This document shows, in pieces, positions 18,172 through 26,428 of a stretch of DNA of 64,000 nt. A program made the position numbers and the translations under genes. Source of the DNA: Amycolatopsis dendrobii. Its GTDB lineage: Bacteria; Actinomycetota; Actinomycetes; Mycobacteriales; Pseudonocardiaceae. Under the pieces are notes generated by a model, which saw only the letters and a program-made list of their open reading frames with translations, did not search any database and was not told the origin of the DNA. Location: positions 248,001 to 312,000 of the forward strand of contig NZ_JACGZW010000002.1 in NCBI RefSeq assembly GCF_014145675.1, written 5' to 3'. The first letter of the stretch is position 1, and each line of letters begins with the position of its first letter.

Positions 18172-19893
18172 GTGAGCGGAATCGCGAGCGCGCTGCTCTC
18201 GCTCGCGCACACCTTGTTCGGCCCGGGGTTCTGCCCCGGCGACTGGGTGTGGGCGACGACCACAGCGGGTGCGCTCGTCGCGCTCTTCCCGGCGGCCGGG
18301 GCGCTGATCGTGGCGATCGTCCGCAAGGGGACCGGCAACCGGTACGACGCGACGACGCTCACCGTGTTCGGGCTCATCGGCGTGGTCAGCGTCCTGGTGC
18401 TGCCGTGGCTGATGGCCTCGGGCATCTCAGAGACTTTCCGCGCGGCCAACGCGGGCAGCGCGAGCGGCCTGTCCGCCTCCGAAACCGCCAAGCTGAGCAC
18501 GAACTACTGCTCGTTCATCGGCGTGCAGAAGACCTACCTCGGCGGTGGGCCGAACGTCTTCGAGACGCTCTTCTACCCGCGCGGTCTCAAGCTGTCGTAC
18601 GCGCTGTACCTGCTCGCCTTCACCGTGCTGCCGGTCGGCTCGCTGCTGTTCGTGATGCTGCAAGCGCGCACCGCCTTCCGCCGCGGGCCGAAGTGGCCGT
18701 CGCGGTTCTTCTGGATCCCCTTCGTGGTCATGGCGGTCGCGAGCTCGGGCATGTCGGCCAACACCGCCGTGCACTTCTGGCTCGGCTTCCTGCCGTTCAG
18801 CATCCTGGGGCTGATCCCGGTCGCGCTGGTCGGCCCGCCGCCGTGGTCGGTGATCAACCGGCCGGAACCGCGCCGCGACGAACCGCCCGCCGCGCCGCCT
18901 CCGCCGCGCCGGGAGCAGCTGCCGCCGCCTCCGCCGCCGCAGAACAAGCAGTACCCGGCCACCGCGCTGGCGTCCGCTCCGGAGCCGCCGCCCGCCGGGA
19001 TGCTGGCCGCCGCGCCCGGCGCGATCCCGCCGCCGCCCGGTTCGCGCAACGCGGGCAGCAGCCGGTACCGGCGCGTCCGCCAGCTCGGGCACGGCGGGTT
19101 CGGCACGGTCTGGGAAGCCGTCGACACGCAGCTCAACCGCACTGTCGCGCTCAAGATCGCGCACGCGCCCGACCGCGACACCGAGGAGCGCATGCAGCGC
19201 GAGGCGCGGGCGCTGGCCGTGGTGAACCACCCCAACTGCGTCCGCGTGTACGACCTGGTCGAGGAACCGGACGGGCTCGCGCTCGTCATGGAGTACCTCC
19301 AGGGCCGCCCGCTCGCCGAGGTGGTCGACGGACAGGGCCCGATCGACGACGTCGCCGCCGGCCGGCTGTGGTCGACGATGGCGGGTGCGCTGGTCGCGGC
19401 GCACGAGCGGGGCGTCCTGCACCGTGACGTGAAGCCGTCCAACGTCATCCTCGACCCGGCGGGCATCGCGCACCTCATCGACTTCGGCATCGCCCGCAGC
19501 CAGGGCGATTCCAAGATGACCGCCACCGGGATGATGATCGGCACGCCCGATTTCGTCGCGCCGGAACAGGCGATGGGGTCCCCGGCGAGCCCGGCGTCGG
19601 ACGCCTGGCAGCTCGCCGCCACGGTCAGCTACGCGCTGTCCGGCCAGCCGCCGCGCGGCACCCGCGAGACGCCGATGGCCGCGCTGATGGCCGCGGCGCG
19701 CGCCGATCCGGTCACGCACCTGCCGCAGCGTTCGGTGCACGCGCGGATCCTGGCGGCGTCGCTGGACCCGGAGCCGCGCCGCCGCCCGACGCTGAACTCG
19801 GTGCGGCGCGAGGTCGACGGCTGGCTGAGCCGGCAGGGCAAGGCACTGGACGGGCCGGTCACGCAGATTGTGCCGCGCCGGTCGTCCCGGTGA
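18172..19893 (+). CDS. Membrane Ser/Thr protein kinase with N-terminal membrane domain
   Basis: This is a 573-residue Hanks-type kinase. The first 230 residues hold four or five hydrophobic membrane segments (for example WVWATTTAGALVALFPAAGA and LYLLAFTVLPVGSLLFVML). A proline-rich linker (about 235-295) follows. The C-terminal kinase domain has the Gly loop LGHGGFGTVWEA, the lysine in VALKIA, the catalytic loop HRDVKPSNVI, DFG in LIDFGIARSQ, and APEQ. The order is the reverse of the PknB type, in which an N-terminal kinase precedes one membrane helix. GAGGGGAACC precedes GTG 18172. The target and signal are unknown. Confidence 0.9.
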   Translation: MSGIASALLSLAHTLFGPGFCPGDWVWATTTAGALVALFPAAGALIVAIVRKGTGNRYDATTLTVFGLIGVVSVLVLPWLMASGISETFRAANAGSASGLSASETAKLSTNYCSFIGVQKTYLGGGPNVFETLFYPRGLKLSYALYLLAFTVLPVGSLLFVMLQARTAFRRGPKWPSRFFWIPFVVMAVASSGMSANTAVHFWLGFLPFSILGLIPVALVGPPPWSVINRPEPRRDEPPAAPPPPRREQLPPPPPPQNKQYPATALASAPEPPPAGMLAAAPGAIPPPPGSRNAGSSRYRRVRQLGHGGFGTVWEAVDTQLNRTVALKIAHAPDRDTEERMQREARALAVVNHPNCVRVYDLVEEPDGLALVMEYLQGRPLAEVVDGQGPIDDVAAGRLWSTMAGALVAAHERGVLHRDVKPSNVILDPAGIAHLIDFGIARSQGDSKMTATGMMIGTPDFVAPEQAMGSPASPASDAWQLAATVSYALSGQPPRGTRETPMAALMAAARADPVTHLPQRSVHARILAASLDPEPRRRPTLNSVRREVDGWLSRQGKALDGPVTQIVPRRSSR

Positions 19894-19894
19894 G

Positions 19895-19942
19895 CCTCGT
19901 GAGTGTTGATCACGGTTAGAACGGTGATCAACACTCACGAGG
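19895..19942 (+). terminator. Gene-end hairpin, repeat family copy A
   Basis: A perfect 19-bp stem (CCTCGTGAGTGTTGATCAC with its complement) starts 2 nt after the kinase stop codon. The loop GGTTAGAACG is shared with copies at 25113 and 56783. There is no T-tract. It probably terminates both the kinase gene and the convergent mannosyltransferase gene. Confidence 0.7.
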
Positions 19943-20006
19943 CGTTCGAGCTGCTGGAGCCGACGGCCGTAGCGCCGCCCCTGCTATCCGCCGCCGGGCG
20001 CCTACT

Positions 20007-21575
20007 TCAGCGCCACGAAGGCAGCCACATCTCCGCCTGCCAATGGTCGTTCGTGATCGGGATGCCGTTGAGGATCGGCCACAGCCAGGCGAAGTTCGCG
20101 ACCACCAGTCCGACGTAGAGCGAGACGACGAGCAGACCGGTGCCCCGCCGTTCGAATCCGCGTTTGGCGCTGCCGAGGATCTGCCCGAGCGCCAGTACCA
20201 GCCCGAGCACCAGGAACGGGGCCATCGGGGTGGCGTAGAAGAAGTACATCTGCCGGTCGATGTTGGTGAACCAGGGCAGGTAGCCGGCGAAGTAACCGGT
20301 GAGCACGGCGGCGTAGCGCCAGTCCGCGCGGAAGAACCAGCGCCACAGGCCCCAGCCGAGCATCGGGACGGCCAGCCACCACATCGCGGGCGTGCCGATC
20401 AGCATCGTCGCGCCGAGGCAGCGCGATTCGCCGCAGCCGGTGACGTTGCCGTCGTAGTAGTAGAGCATCGGCCGCAGGCCCATCGGCCACGTCCACGGCT
20501 TCGACTCCCACGGATGCGGATTGTCCTTGGGCGTCAGCAGGGTTTCGTGGAAATGCAGCACGTTGGCGGTGTAGCTGCCGAGCGAGCGCAGCGCGGGCGG
20601 GATCCAGCCGAACATGCCCGGGTCGAGGTTCTTGATCTCGGTGTAGTGCCGGTCCGTCGCGGTCTCGCTGGCGAACCACGCCCAGTACGCCGCCAGGTAC
20701 ATCAGCACCGGCACGACGAGGATCGCCCACAGCGCGGGCGCGACGTCGCGGCGGATCGTCCCGACCCACGGCCGCTGCACGCCCGCCGCGCGCCGGGCCG
20801 CGACGTCGAAGAACACGGTGAGCAGGCCGAAGGCGGCGATGTAGTAGAGCGCCGACCACTTCACGCCGAAGGTCAGGCCGATCATCAGCCCGGCCGCGAA
20901 CCGCCACCACCGGAAGCCGAGCTTCGGCCCCCACTGCGATTCGCCGACCCAGCCCTCGCGCACCGCGACGGCCAGCCGCTGCCGTACCTGGTCGCGGTCG
21001 CAGAGCACGCAGGCGAACGCGGCGAGCACGAAGAACGCGATGAAGATGTCGAGCATCCCCATCCGCGACTGCAGGTGCAGCACGCCGTCGCAGATCACCA
21101 GCACGCCCGCGATGCCGCCGAGCAGCGTCGAGCGGGTCAGCCTGCGCGCGATGCGCACGGTGAGCAGCACGATCAGCGTGCCGGCCACGGCCGACATGAA
21201 CCGCCAGCCCCAGCCGTTGTAGCCGAAGAGCCACTCGCCGAACGCGATGAAGTCCTTGGCCAGCGGCGGGTGCACGATCAGCTCGTACCCGGCGTTGTCC
21301 TCGTACCCGCCGTTGCGCAGCATCTGCGCGGCCTGGGGCACGTAGTGCTTCTCGTCGAAGACGGGACTGTTGTGGTCAGTGGGAAGGCCCAGATTCTGCA
21401 GCCGGACGACGCCGCCGATCACGGTCAGCACGATCGTGACGATCCAGCCGCGCAGCCGGTCGGCGGGCATGGCCCGGCCGAGCAGGGTGGCTTCGCGGTC
21501 GGTCGGGGGACGGCGCGCGTCGACCGGGTCCGGCCGCACGCTCTCGTCGTCGGCACGGGTCAGCAGCGCGGTCAC
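20007..21575 (-). CDS. pmt: Protein O-mannosyltransferase, PMT family
   Basis: This 522-residue polytopic GT39-type enzyme transfers mannose from polyprenyl-phosphate-mannose to exported proteins. The first extracytoplasmic loop has PVFDEKHYVPQAAQ (catalytic Asp-Glu pair), followed by HPPLAKDFIAFGEWLFG. About ten hydrophobic segments follow, ending in the PMT C-terminal region (FAWLWPILNGIPITNDHWQA). GTG 21575 is chosen because TACTAT lies 8 nt upstream and the sequence before it belongs to rsmI in antisense. It is divergent from rsmI, as in M. tuberculosis Rv1002c/Rv1003. Confidence 0.92.
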   Translation of the reverse strand: MTALLTRADDESVRPDPVDARRPPTDREATLLGRAMPADRLRGWIVTIVLTVIGGVVRLQNLGLPTDHNSPVFDEKHYVPQAAQMLRNGGYEDNAGYELIVHPPLAKDFIAFGEWLFGYNGWGWRFMSAVAGTLIVLLTVRIARRLTRSTLLGGIAGVLVICDGVLHLQSRMGMLDIFIAFFVLAAFACVLCDRDQVRQRLAVAVREGWVGESQWGPKLGFRWWRFAAGLMIGLTFGVKWSALYYIAAFGLLTVFFDVAARRAAGVQRPWVGTIRRDVAPALWAILVVPVLMYLAAYWAWFASETATDRHYTEIKNLDPGMFGWIPPALRSLGSYTANVLHFHETLLTPKDNPHPWESKPWTWPMGLRPMLYYYDGNVTGCGESRCLGATMLIGTPAMWWLAVPMLGWGLWRWFFRADWRYAAVLTGYFAGYLPWFTNIDRQMYFFYATPMAPFLVLGLVLALGQILGSAKRGFERRGTGLLVVSLYVGLVVANFAWLWPILNGIPITNDHWQAEMWLPSWR

Positions 21576-21583
21576 GGGGCCCG

Positions 21584-21589
21584 ATAGTA
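21584..21589 (-). promoter_or_regulatory. Leaderless-type -10 box of pmt
   Basis: TACTAT on the minus strand lies 8 nt before GTG 21575. It lies back to back with the rsmI box at 21617. Confidence 0.4.
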
Positions 21590-21616
21590 CGGCCTGATCC
21601 ACCGGTGGCGTCTGGT

Positions 21617-21622
21617 TAGGCT
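21617..21622 (+). promoter_or_regulatory. Leaderless-type -10 box of rsmI
   Basis: TAGGCT lies 7 nt before ATG 21630. The same hexamer is found before metG, rsmA and ispE. Confidence 0.5.
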
Positions 21623-21629
21623 GACTGCC

Positions 21630-22469
21630 ATGACTTCTGCCTCCGGCCGGCTCGTCCTCGCCGCCACCCCGCTGGGCGATCCCGGCGACGCGTCCGCCCG
21701 GCTGATCGAGGCGCTGGGCTCGGCAGACGTGATCGCGGCCGAGGACACGCGGCGGCTGCGCGGGCTCGCTTCCGCGCTCGGCGTGTCGCCAACCGGGCGG
21801 GTGGTCAGCTTCTACGAGGACGTCGAGACCGCCCGGTTGCCGAAGCTGCTGGAGGCGCTGCACGGCGGCGAGACGGTGCTGGTCGTGACCGATGCCGGGA
21901 TGCCGAGCGTGTCCGATCCGGGCTTCCGTCTCGTGGCCGCGTGCGTCGAGGAGGATCTGCCGATCACCTGCCTTCCCGGCCCGTCGGCGGTGACGACGGC
22001 GCTCGCGTTGTCCGGGCTGCCCTGCGACCGGTTCTGCTTCGAGGGCTTCGCGCCGCGCAAGCCTGGCGAGCGGTCGAAGTGGTTCGCGGAGCTGGTGAGC
22101 GAGCGCCGGACTGTCGTGTTCTTCGAATCGCCGCACCGGATCGCGTCCCTGCTGTCGGACGCTGCCGCCGCGCTGGGCGGGTCTCGGCGGGCCGCGGTGT
22201 GCCGGGAGCTGACGAAGACGTACGAAGAGGTCAAACGCGGCACTCTCGCGGAACTTGCCGAGTGGGCAGCGGACGGGGTCCGCGGCGAGATCTCGGTGGT
22301 GCTGGAGGGCGCGGCTCCTCGGCAGGCGTCGGTGGCGGACCTGGTGCCGGAGGTGGCGGAGCGGGTCGCTTCGGGGGAACGGCTGAAGACCGTCGCGGCC
22401 GAGGTGGCCGGTGCGGCTGGGGTGTCCACGAAGGAGCTTTACGCGGCGGTGCTCGCGGCCCGGAAGTGA
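21630..22469 (+). CDS. rsmI: 16S rRNA (cytidine-1402-2'-O)-methyltransferase
   Basis: This 279-residue SAM-dependent enzyme 2'-O-methylates C1402 in the decoding centre of 16S rRNA. The tetrapyrrole-methylase fold is recognisable from the N-terminal ATPLGDPGDASARLIEAL, AEDTRRLRGL, VVTDAGMPSVSDPGF and LPGPSAVTTALALSGLP. FFESPHRI and CRELTKTYEEVKRGTL are typical RsmI. The length is normal. It is divergent from pmt with 54 bp between starts, the same arrangement as in mycobacteria. Confidence 0.95.
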   Translation: MTSASGRLVLAATPLGDPGDASARLIEALGSADVIAAEDTRRLRGLASALGVSPTGRVVSFYEDVETARLPKLLEALHGGETVLVVTDAGMPSVSDPGFRLVAACVEEDLPITCLPGPSAVTTALALSGLPCDRFCFEGFAPRKPGERSKWFAELVSERRTVVFFESPHRIASLLSDAAAALGGSRRAAVCRELTKTYEEVKRGTLAELAEWAADGVRGEISVVLEGAAPRQASVADLVPEVAERVASGERLKTVAAEVAGAAGVSTKELYAAVLAARK

Positions 22470-22470
22470 G

Positions 22471-23492
22471 TCAGCGCCGGGCATTGTCCTCGGCTAAAAA
22501 CTGCAGCCACATCGGGTCACCGGGTGAGGTTTTGGTGATCGTGGCCAGGTCCTCCGGTCGCCAAGTGCGGATGCTGTTGGTGTGCACGACGTGGTCGTCC
22601 AGCAGGCCGTCGTCGGGGATTTCCGTTGTGCTGGAGAGGAACTCGGCGACGGTGGCCGGATCCGCGGCGGTGCGGGAACCGGGAACCGGCACCAGTGCGA
22701 GTTCGTCGTCCTCGGCGACCACGAGGTCACCGCTCGACGTCCCGCTCCAGCAAGGTGCCGGACGGCGTCCCGATCCACAGTACGCCGGGCCGCGCACCGA
22801 AGGCGACGTTCTCCCAGAGCCAGGAGAAATTCCGGTTGGGCCGTTTCGGGTCGCCGAGCGAGATCTTCCTGGTCCGGCGCAGCGAAGGGAACTCGAACAC
22901 CAGGACCTGGTGTTCGTAGGTGTTGCCGCGAATCGCCAGGTACCGCCCGTCGGAGCTGAAGACTGGAAGCCCCCAGCAGTTGGATTCCAGAATCAGGGCC
23001 CAGTCGAGGAACCGCAGCTTCTCGCCTGGGCGGGAGAAGAGAACAAAGGTCGCGCCCTGGTCGCTCTGCAGCGTGGCGACCAGCCCTCCCGCAGGATGCG
23101 CGGCGACCCCGGTGACCCACACCCGAACGGTCGCAGAGATCGGTCGACGTCCACAGCGACTGGCCGTCGGGGCTGAAGGCCATGTCGTCGGAGACAGCGA
23201 TGTCCAGCGCGGAGGTGCCGGACCGAGTCCAGCGAACCGTTTCCCCGCCAGAGGATACGACCAGTTCCGGCCGCTCCGGATGCCAGGCGACGACGGGCCA
23301 GTGGTCGAACTTCCCGTATTCCGCGGAATCCGCGCCTACCGAGCCGATTTCGCGGAGTACTCGCTCGGCGTAGTAGAGATGCACCGCGGGCCGGTCCTGA
23401 TCGATCCCGGCGACGAGCGGCAGTTTCGGATGGCACACCAGCTTGCCGATCGAAGCGGTCGGGATCCGGGCGATGGCCTGGACAGCAGTCAC
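22471..23492 (-). pseudogene. Beta-propeller (WD40-like) protein gene with two frameshifts
   Basis: Three overlapping frames read in order as one protein of about 340 residues. 23492 to about 23130 encodes TAVQAIARIPTASIGKLVCH through AFSPDGQSLWTSTD. About 23122 to 22735 encodes VWVTGVAAHPAGGLVATLQS through GTPSGTLLERDV. About 22745 to 22471 encodes SGDLVVAEDDELALVPVP to the end. The shifts fall near 23125 (TCGGGTGTGG) and near 22740 (GTCGAGCGGTGA); both behave as one extra base. WHPERPELVVSSG and FSPDGQSLW are WD40-like blades. It is either a decaying gene or two sequencing errors. It ends 1 bp from rsmI. Confidence 0.75.
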
Positions 23493-23501
23493 CAGAAAAC
23501 T

Positions 23502-24131
23502 TTACCGACCGCGCAACAGCATTTTCGCCGCTACCAAAGCCTTTTCCGCGTCCGGCTCCTCGCCGGTGATGGCATCGGTGTAGATGAACGACTCTCCGAC
23601 CCGAACCAGCAGATACGCCAGATCCGCTACCGGCAGCGGTGACTCCAGCCGCCCAGCCGCGACCTCGTCGGACAGCAACGCCTGCACCTTCTCGATGGTC
23701 CGCGACTGCACCAGGCTCGCCTTGGTCGTCAGCAACCGCAGCGCACGCTCCGGCTCCCGGCGCAAGAACGCGCGGAACGGTTCGGAAGCGTTGACCGTGC
23801 GCACGAACGTCCCGATCGCCTCCGCGACGCCGTCCCCGCCGCGGCCCGCGTAACTGACGTTATCCAGCACCGAGGAGGTCTCCGCCCACAGGATTTCGCT
23901 CAGCAGATGGTCCCGGCTGCCGACCCAGCGATGCAGGGTCGCGCGGCTGACGCCGAGGTCGCCGGCCAGGTCGCGCATGTCGACGCGGTCTCCGGCGAGG
24001 AACCGGGCGCGGGCAAGGCGGAAGGCCGCGACCGCGTCGGGTCGCGAGGTGCGGGTTGACAGTGGCGTGTCGATGGGTGAGACGTTAGCAGAGAGTGTCC
24101 CAGAGGTGAGACGTATGGCAGGATGTCTCAC
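23502..24131 (-). CDS. TetR regulator, QsdR-like
   Basis: This is a regulator of up to 209 residues. The helix-turn-helix is RVDMRDLAGDLGVSRATLHRW, unusual for TetR in ending with RWVGSRDHLL, a pattern seen in the QsdR subgroup. A helical ligand-binding domain follows. The only standard in-frame start upstream of the HTH is GTG 24131, which would place the first 18 codons inside an inverted repeat shared with the divergent oxidoreductase promoter. Starts therefore lie only 19 bp apart. Control of the neighbouring oxidoreductase gene is likely. Confidence 0.82.
   Translation of the reverse strand: MRHPAIRLTSGTLSANVSPIDTPLSTRTSRPDAVAAFRLARARFLAGDRVDMRDLAGDLGVSRATLHRWVGSRDHLLSEILWAETSSVLDNVSYAGRGGDGVAEAIGTFVRTVNASEPFRAFLRREPERALRLLTTKASLVQSRTIEKVQALLSDEVAAGRLESPLPVADLAYLLVRVGESFIYTDAITGEEPDAEKALVAAKMLLRGR
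24077..24131. promoter_or_regulatory. Candidate operator of the QsdR-like regulator
   Basis: GTGAGAC (24106-24112) and GTCTCAC (24125-24131) form an inverted repeat with a 12-bp spacer. A third GTGAGAC lies at 24077-24083. The repeat overlaps the proposed regulator start and ends 19 bp before the oxidoreductase start. Confidence 0.5.
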
Positions 24132-24150
24132 GACGAGAGGAGCCGCGAAG

Positions 24151-25110
24151 ATGCGTGCTGTGCAGGTGACCGAGTTCGGCGGTCCGGAGGTGCTGAAGCC
24201 GGTCGAGCTGCCGGATCCGGTGGCCGGGCCGGGGCAGGTGCTGATCGAGGTCGACCGCGTCGGGCTGAATTACGCGGATACGCATCAGGCGGAGAACTCG
24301 TATCTCGCTCCGAGCAAGCTGCCGCTCGTGCCAGGCGGCGAGGTCGTCGGCCGCACGGCGGACGGCAAGCGCGTGGTCGCGCTGCTCAACGACGGCGGCG
24401 GCTACGCCGAGCGCGTCGTGGCCGACGAGGCCATGACGTTTCCGGTTCCGGATGGCGTCGACGACCTGAACGCGCTGTCGATGCTGGTCCAGGGCGCGAC
24501 CGCGTGGATCATGCTGCGCAAGAACGCCCACCTCGAGCCAGGCGAGACCGTGGTCGTGCACGCCGCGGCGGGCGGGGTCGGATCGATCGCGGTGCAGTTG
24601 GCGAACGCGTGGGGCGCGGGCCGGGTGATCGCGACCGCGAGCAGCGAGGAAAAGCGCGAACTGGCGATCGAACTCGGCGCGGACGTCGCGGTCGATTCCC
24701 GCGCGGAGAACATGACCGAGGTTCTGCGGGAGGCCAACGGCGGCAAGCGGGTCGACATCGTTCTCGACATGGTCGGCGGCACCACGACCGACCAGAGCAT
24801 CGCCGCGCTGGCCCCGTTCGGCCGCCTGGTCTTCTACGGGATGGCCGGCCGCCGGTCGCCGAAGCCGATCGAATTGCGCAATCTGCTCGGCCACAGCACG
24901 ACCGTCGCCGGGATGTGGCTGCCGCACGTGTTCCGCTTGCCGGGCAACGTTTTCGGCACCGCGCTCAGCGACTTGTTCACCATGGTGCAGGACGGCAAGC
25001 TCCGCGCGATCGCGGGCGGCGAGTACGCGCTGGCGGACGCGCGGAAGGCGCACGAGGCGCTGCGGTCCCGAGGCACGACGGGCAAGTTGCTGCTCGACCC
25101 GCGTAAGTAA
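24151..25110 (+). CDS. NADPH:quinone oxidoreductase, zinc-free MDR family
   Basis: This 319-residue medium-chain reductase has the N-terminal GroES-like part (RAVQVTEFGGPEVLKPVELP, VGLNYADTHQAENSYL) and the cofactor loop VVHAAAGGVGSIAVQLA of the QOR subgroup. No catalytic or structural zinc ligands are present. The C terminus ALRSRGTTGKLLLDP is typical. GAGAGGAGCC precedes ATG 24151; the longer in-frame extension reads through the divergent regulator and was rejected. The likely reaction is NADPH-dependent reduction of quinones or enones; the true substrate is unknown. Confidence 0.9.
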   Translation: MRAVQVTEFGGPEVLKPVELPDPVAGPGQVLIEVDRVGLNYADTHQAENSYLAPSKLPLVPGGEVVGRTADGKRVVALLNDGGGYAERVVADEAMTFPVPDGVDDLNALSMLVQGATAWIMLRKNAHLEPGETVVVHAAAGGVGSIAVQLANAWGAGRVIATASSEEKRELAIELGADVAVDSRAENMTEVLREANGGKRVDIVLDMVGGTTTDQSIAALAPFGRLVFYGMAGRRSPKPIELRNLLGHSTTVAGMWLPHVFRLPGNVFGTALSDLFTMVQDGKLRAIAGGEYALADARKAHEALRSRGTTGKLLLDPRK

Positions 25111-25112
25111 GG

Positions 25113-25158
25113 CTCGTGAGCGGTAAACCCGGTTAGCACCGGCTTTACCGCTCACGAG
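25113..25158 (+). terminator. Gene-end hairpin, repeat family copy B
   Basis: CTCGTGAGCGGTAAA and TTTACCGCTCACGAG form a perfect 15-bp stem around a loop containing CCGGTTAGCACCGG. It starts 2-3 nt after the oxidoreductase stop. Its right arm, read on the minus strand, supplies the last codons and the TAA stop of pabB. Confidence 0.7.
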
Positions 25159-26383
25159 GGCTGGCCAGCAAGGACTCCAGCGGCGCGGCTTTGTGCAGGC
25201 ATTCCTGCCATTCCGCGGCGCTGTCCGAGTCCGCGGTGATCCCGCCGCCGACGCCGAGCGCGATCCGGTCCCCGCTGATCTCGAACGTCCGGATCGCCAC
25301 GTTCAGCTCCAGCCCCGCCAGCGGCGACAGCATTCCGGCGGCGCCGGTGTATACGCCGCGCGCCGTCGGTTCCAGCTCGGCGATCAGGTCCAGTGCCCGA
25401 ATCTTCGGCGCGCCGGTAACCGAACCCGGCGGGAACGTCGCCGCCAGCAACCCGGCATCCGTCACGCCGTCCGCCAGCCGACCCTCCACTGTGGACGCCA
25501 GATGCCACACGCCGGGAGCCGGATGCACGGCAAGCAGTTCCGGCACCACGACGCTGCCGACCTCGCACACCCGCCCGAGGTCGTTGCGCACCAGGTCGGT
25601 GATCATCACGTTCTCCGCGACGTCCTTCGCCGACTTCCGCAACCGGAGCGCGTTGCCGTCATCCGCCGGACCGCGACGGGGCAACGTCCCCTTGATCGGC
25701 GACGACCGCACGCGTCGGCCGTGGCGTGCCAAGAACAGCTCTGGCGACAGCGAAACCACCGAACCCCATTCACCGGTGACGTAAGCCGCCCGCCGCGGAG
25801 CCAGCCGTCGCACCCCTTCGGCGAACAGCGCGGCGGGCGACCCCTCGAACGTCCCGGTGAACCGCGAGCAGATGTTCGCCTGGAACAGTTCGCCTGCCTC
25901 GATCTCGTGCACGCACGCCTTCACCGCCTGCTCGTGTCCGGAAGGCCGGTCCAACGCGCTGGCGGACCACGACAGCTCCGCGGACCCAGCCAGCGCGCGT
26001 TCGATCACGGCAAGCTGCGCGTCGGCGTCGCCTTCGAGCGACTCGAACCAGCACACTCCCGCCGCGTCCCAGCGCAGTACGTGATCCGCCCAGCCCCAGG
26101 CCGACTCCGGAACCCCGGTGGAGCGGCCGGACGGATCCGCCTGGTCGTAAGCCAGAAACCCGAACCACCCGCCACCGATCCGCTCGGACGGACCCGAGAC
26201 CGAAAAGGCCGACGGGAAGGGCCGCGGAGTCACCGCCACGAACGGCGCCACCACCGCCGGCGACCCGAACCAGTTCCCGCAGACCGCGGCGGGTTCGGGC
26301 AGGCCGTGCGCCCGGGCGTACACGGACAGCAGAACGAGCACCCGAGAAGGGGTCAGGTCGGTCCGCAGCCGCTGGAAACGCAT
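25145..26383 (-). CDS. pabB: Aminodeoxychorismate synthase component I-like
   Basis: This 412-residue chorismate-binding enzyme makes 4-amino-4-deoxychorismate for folate. The chorismate-binding core carries FQANICSRF, SSPIKGTLPRRGPADDG (the PIKGT lysine), AENVMITDLVRNDLGRVCEV, PPGSVTGAPKIRALDLI and GVGGGITADSD. The N-terminal part is a complete lobe (GGWFGFLAYDQADPSG). The place between rsmI and metG matches M. tuberculosis pabB (Rv1005c). The ATG at 26383 has only weak signals upstream. The last codons and stop fall within the hairpin of copy B. Confidence 0.9.
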   Translation of the reverse strand: MRFQRLRTDLTPSRVLVLLSVYARAHGLPEPAAVCGNWFGSPAVVAPFVAVTPRPFPSAFSVSGPSERIGGGWFGFLAYDQADPSGRSTGVPESAWGWADHVLRWDAAGVCWFESLEGDADAQLAVIERALAGSAELSWSASALDRPSGHEQAVKACVHEIEAGELFQANICSRFTGTFEGSPAALFAEGVRRLAPRRAAYVTGEWGSVVSLSPELFLARHGRRVRSSPIKGTLPRRGPADDGNALRLRKSAKDVAENVMITDLVRNDLGRVCEVGSVVVPELLAVHPAPGVWHLASTVEGRLADGVTDAGLLAATFPPGSVTGAPKIRALDLIAELEPTARGVYTGAAGMLSPLAGLELNVAIRTFEISGDRIALGVGGGITADSDSAAEWQECLHKAAPLESLLASPRER

Positions 26384-26428
26384 CGCGCCATTGTGCCGGA
26401 AACCGGCGGTGACCAGCGGAAAAGGTGA

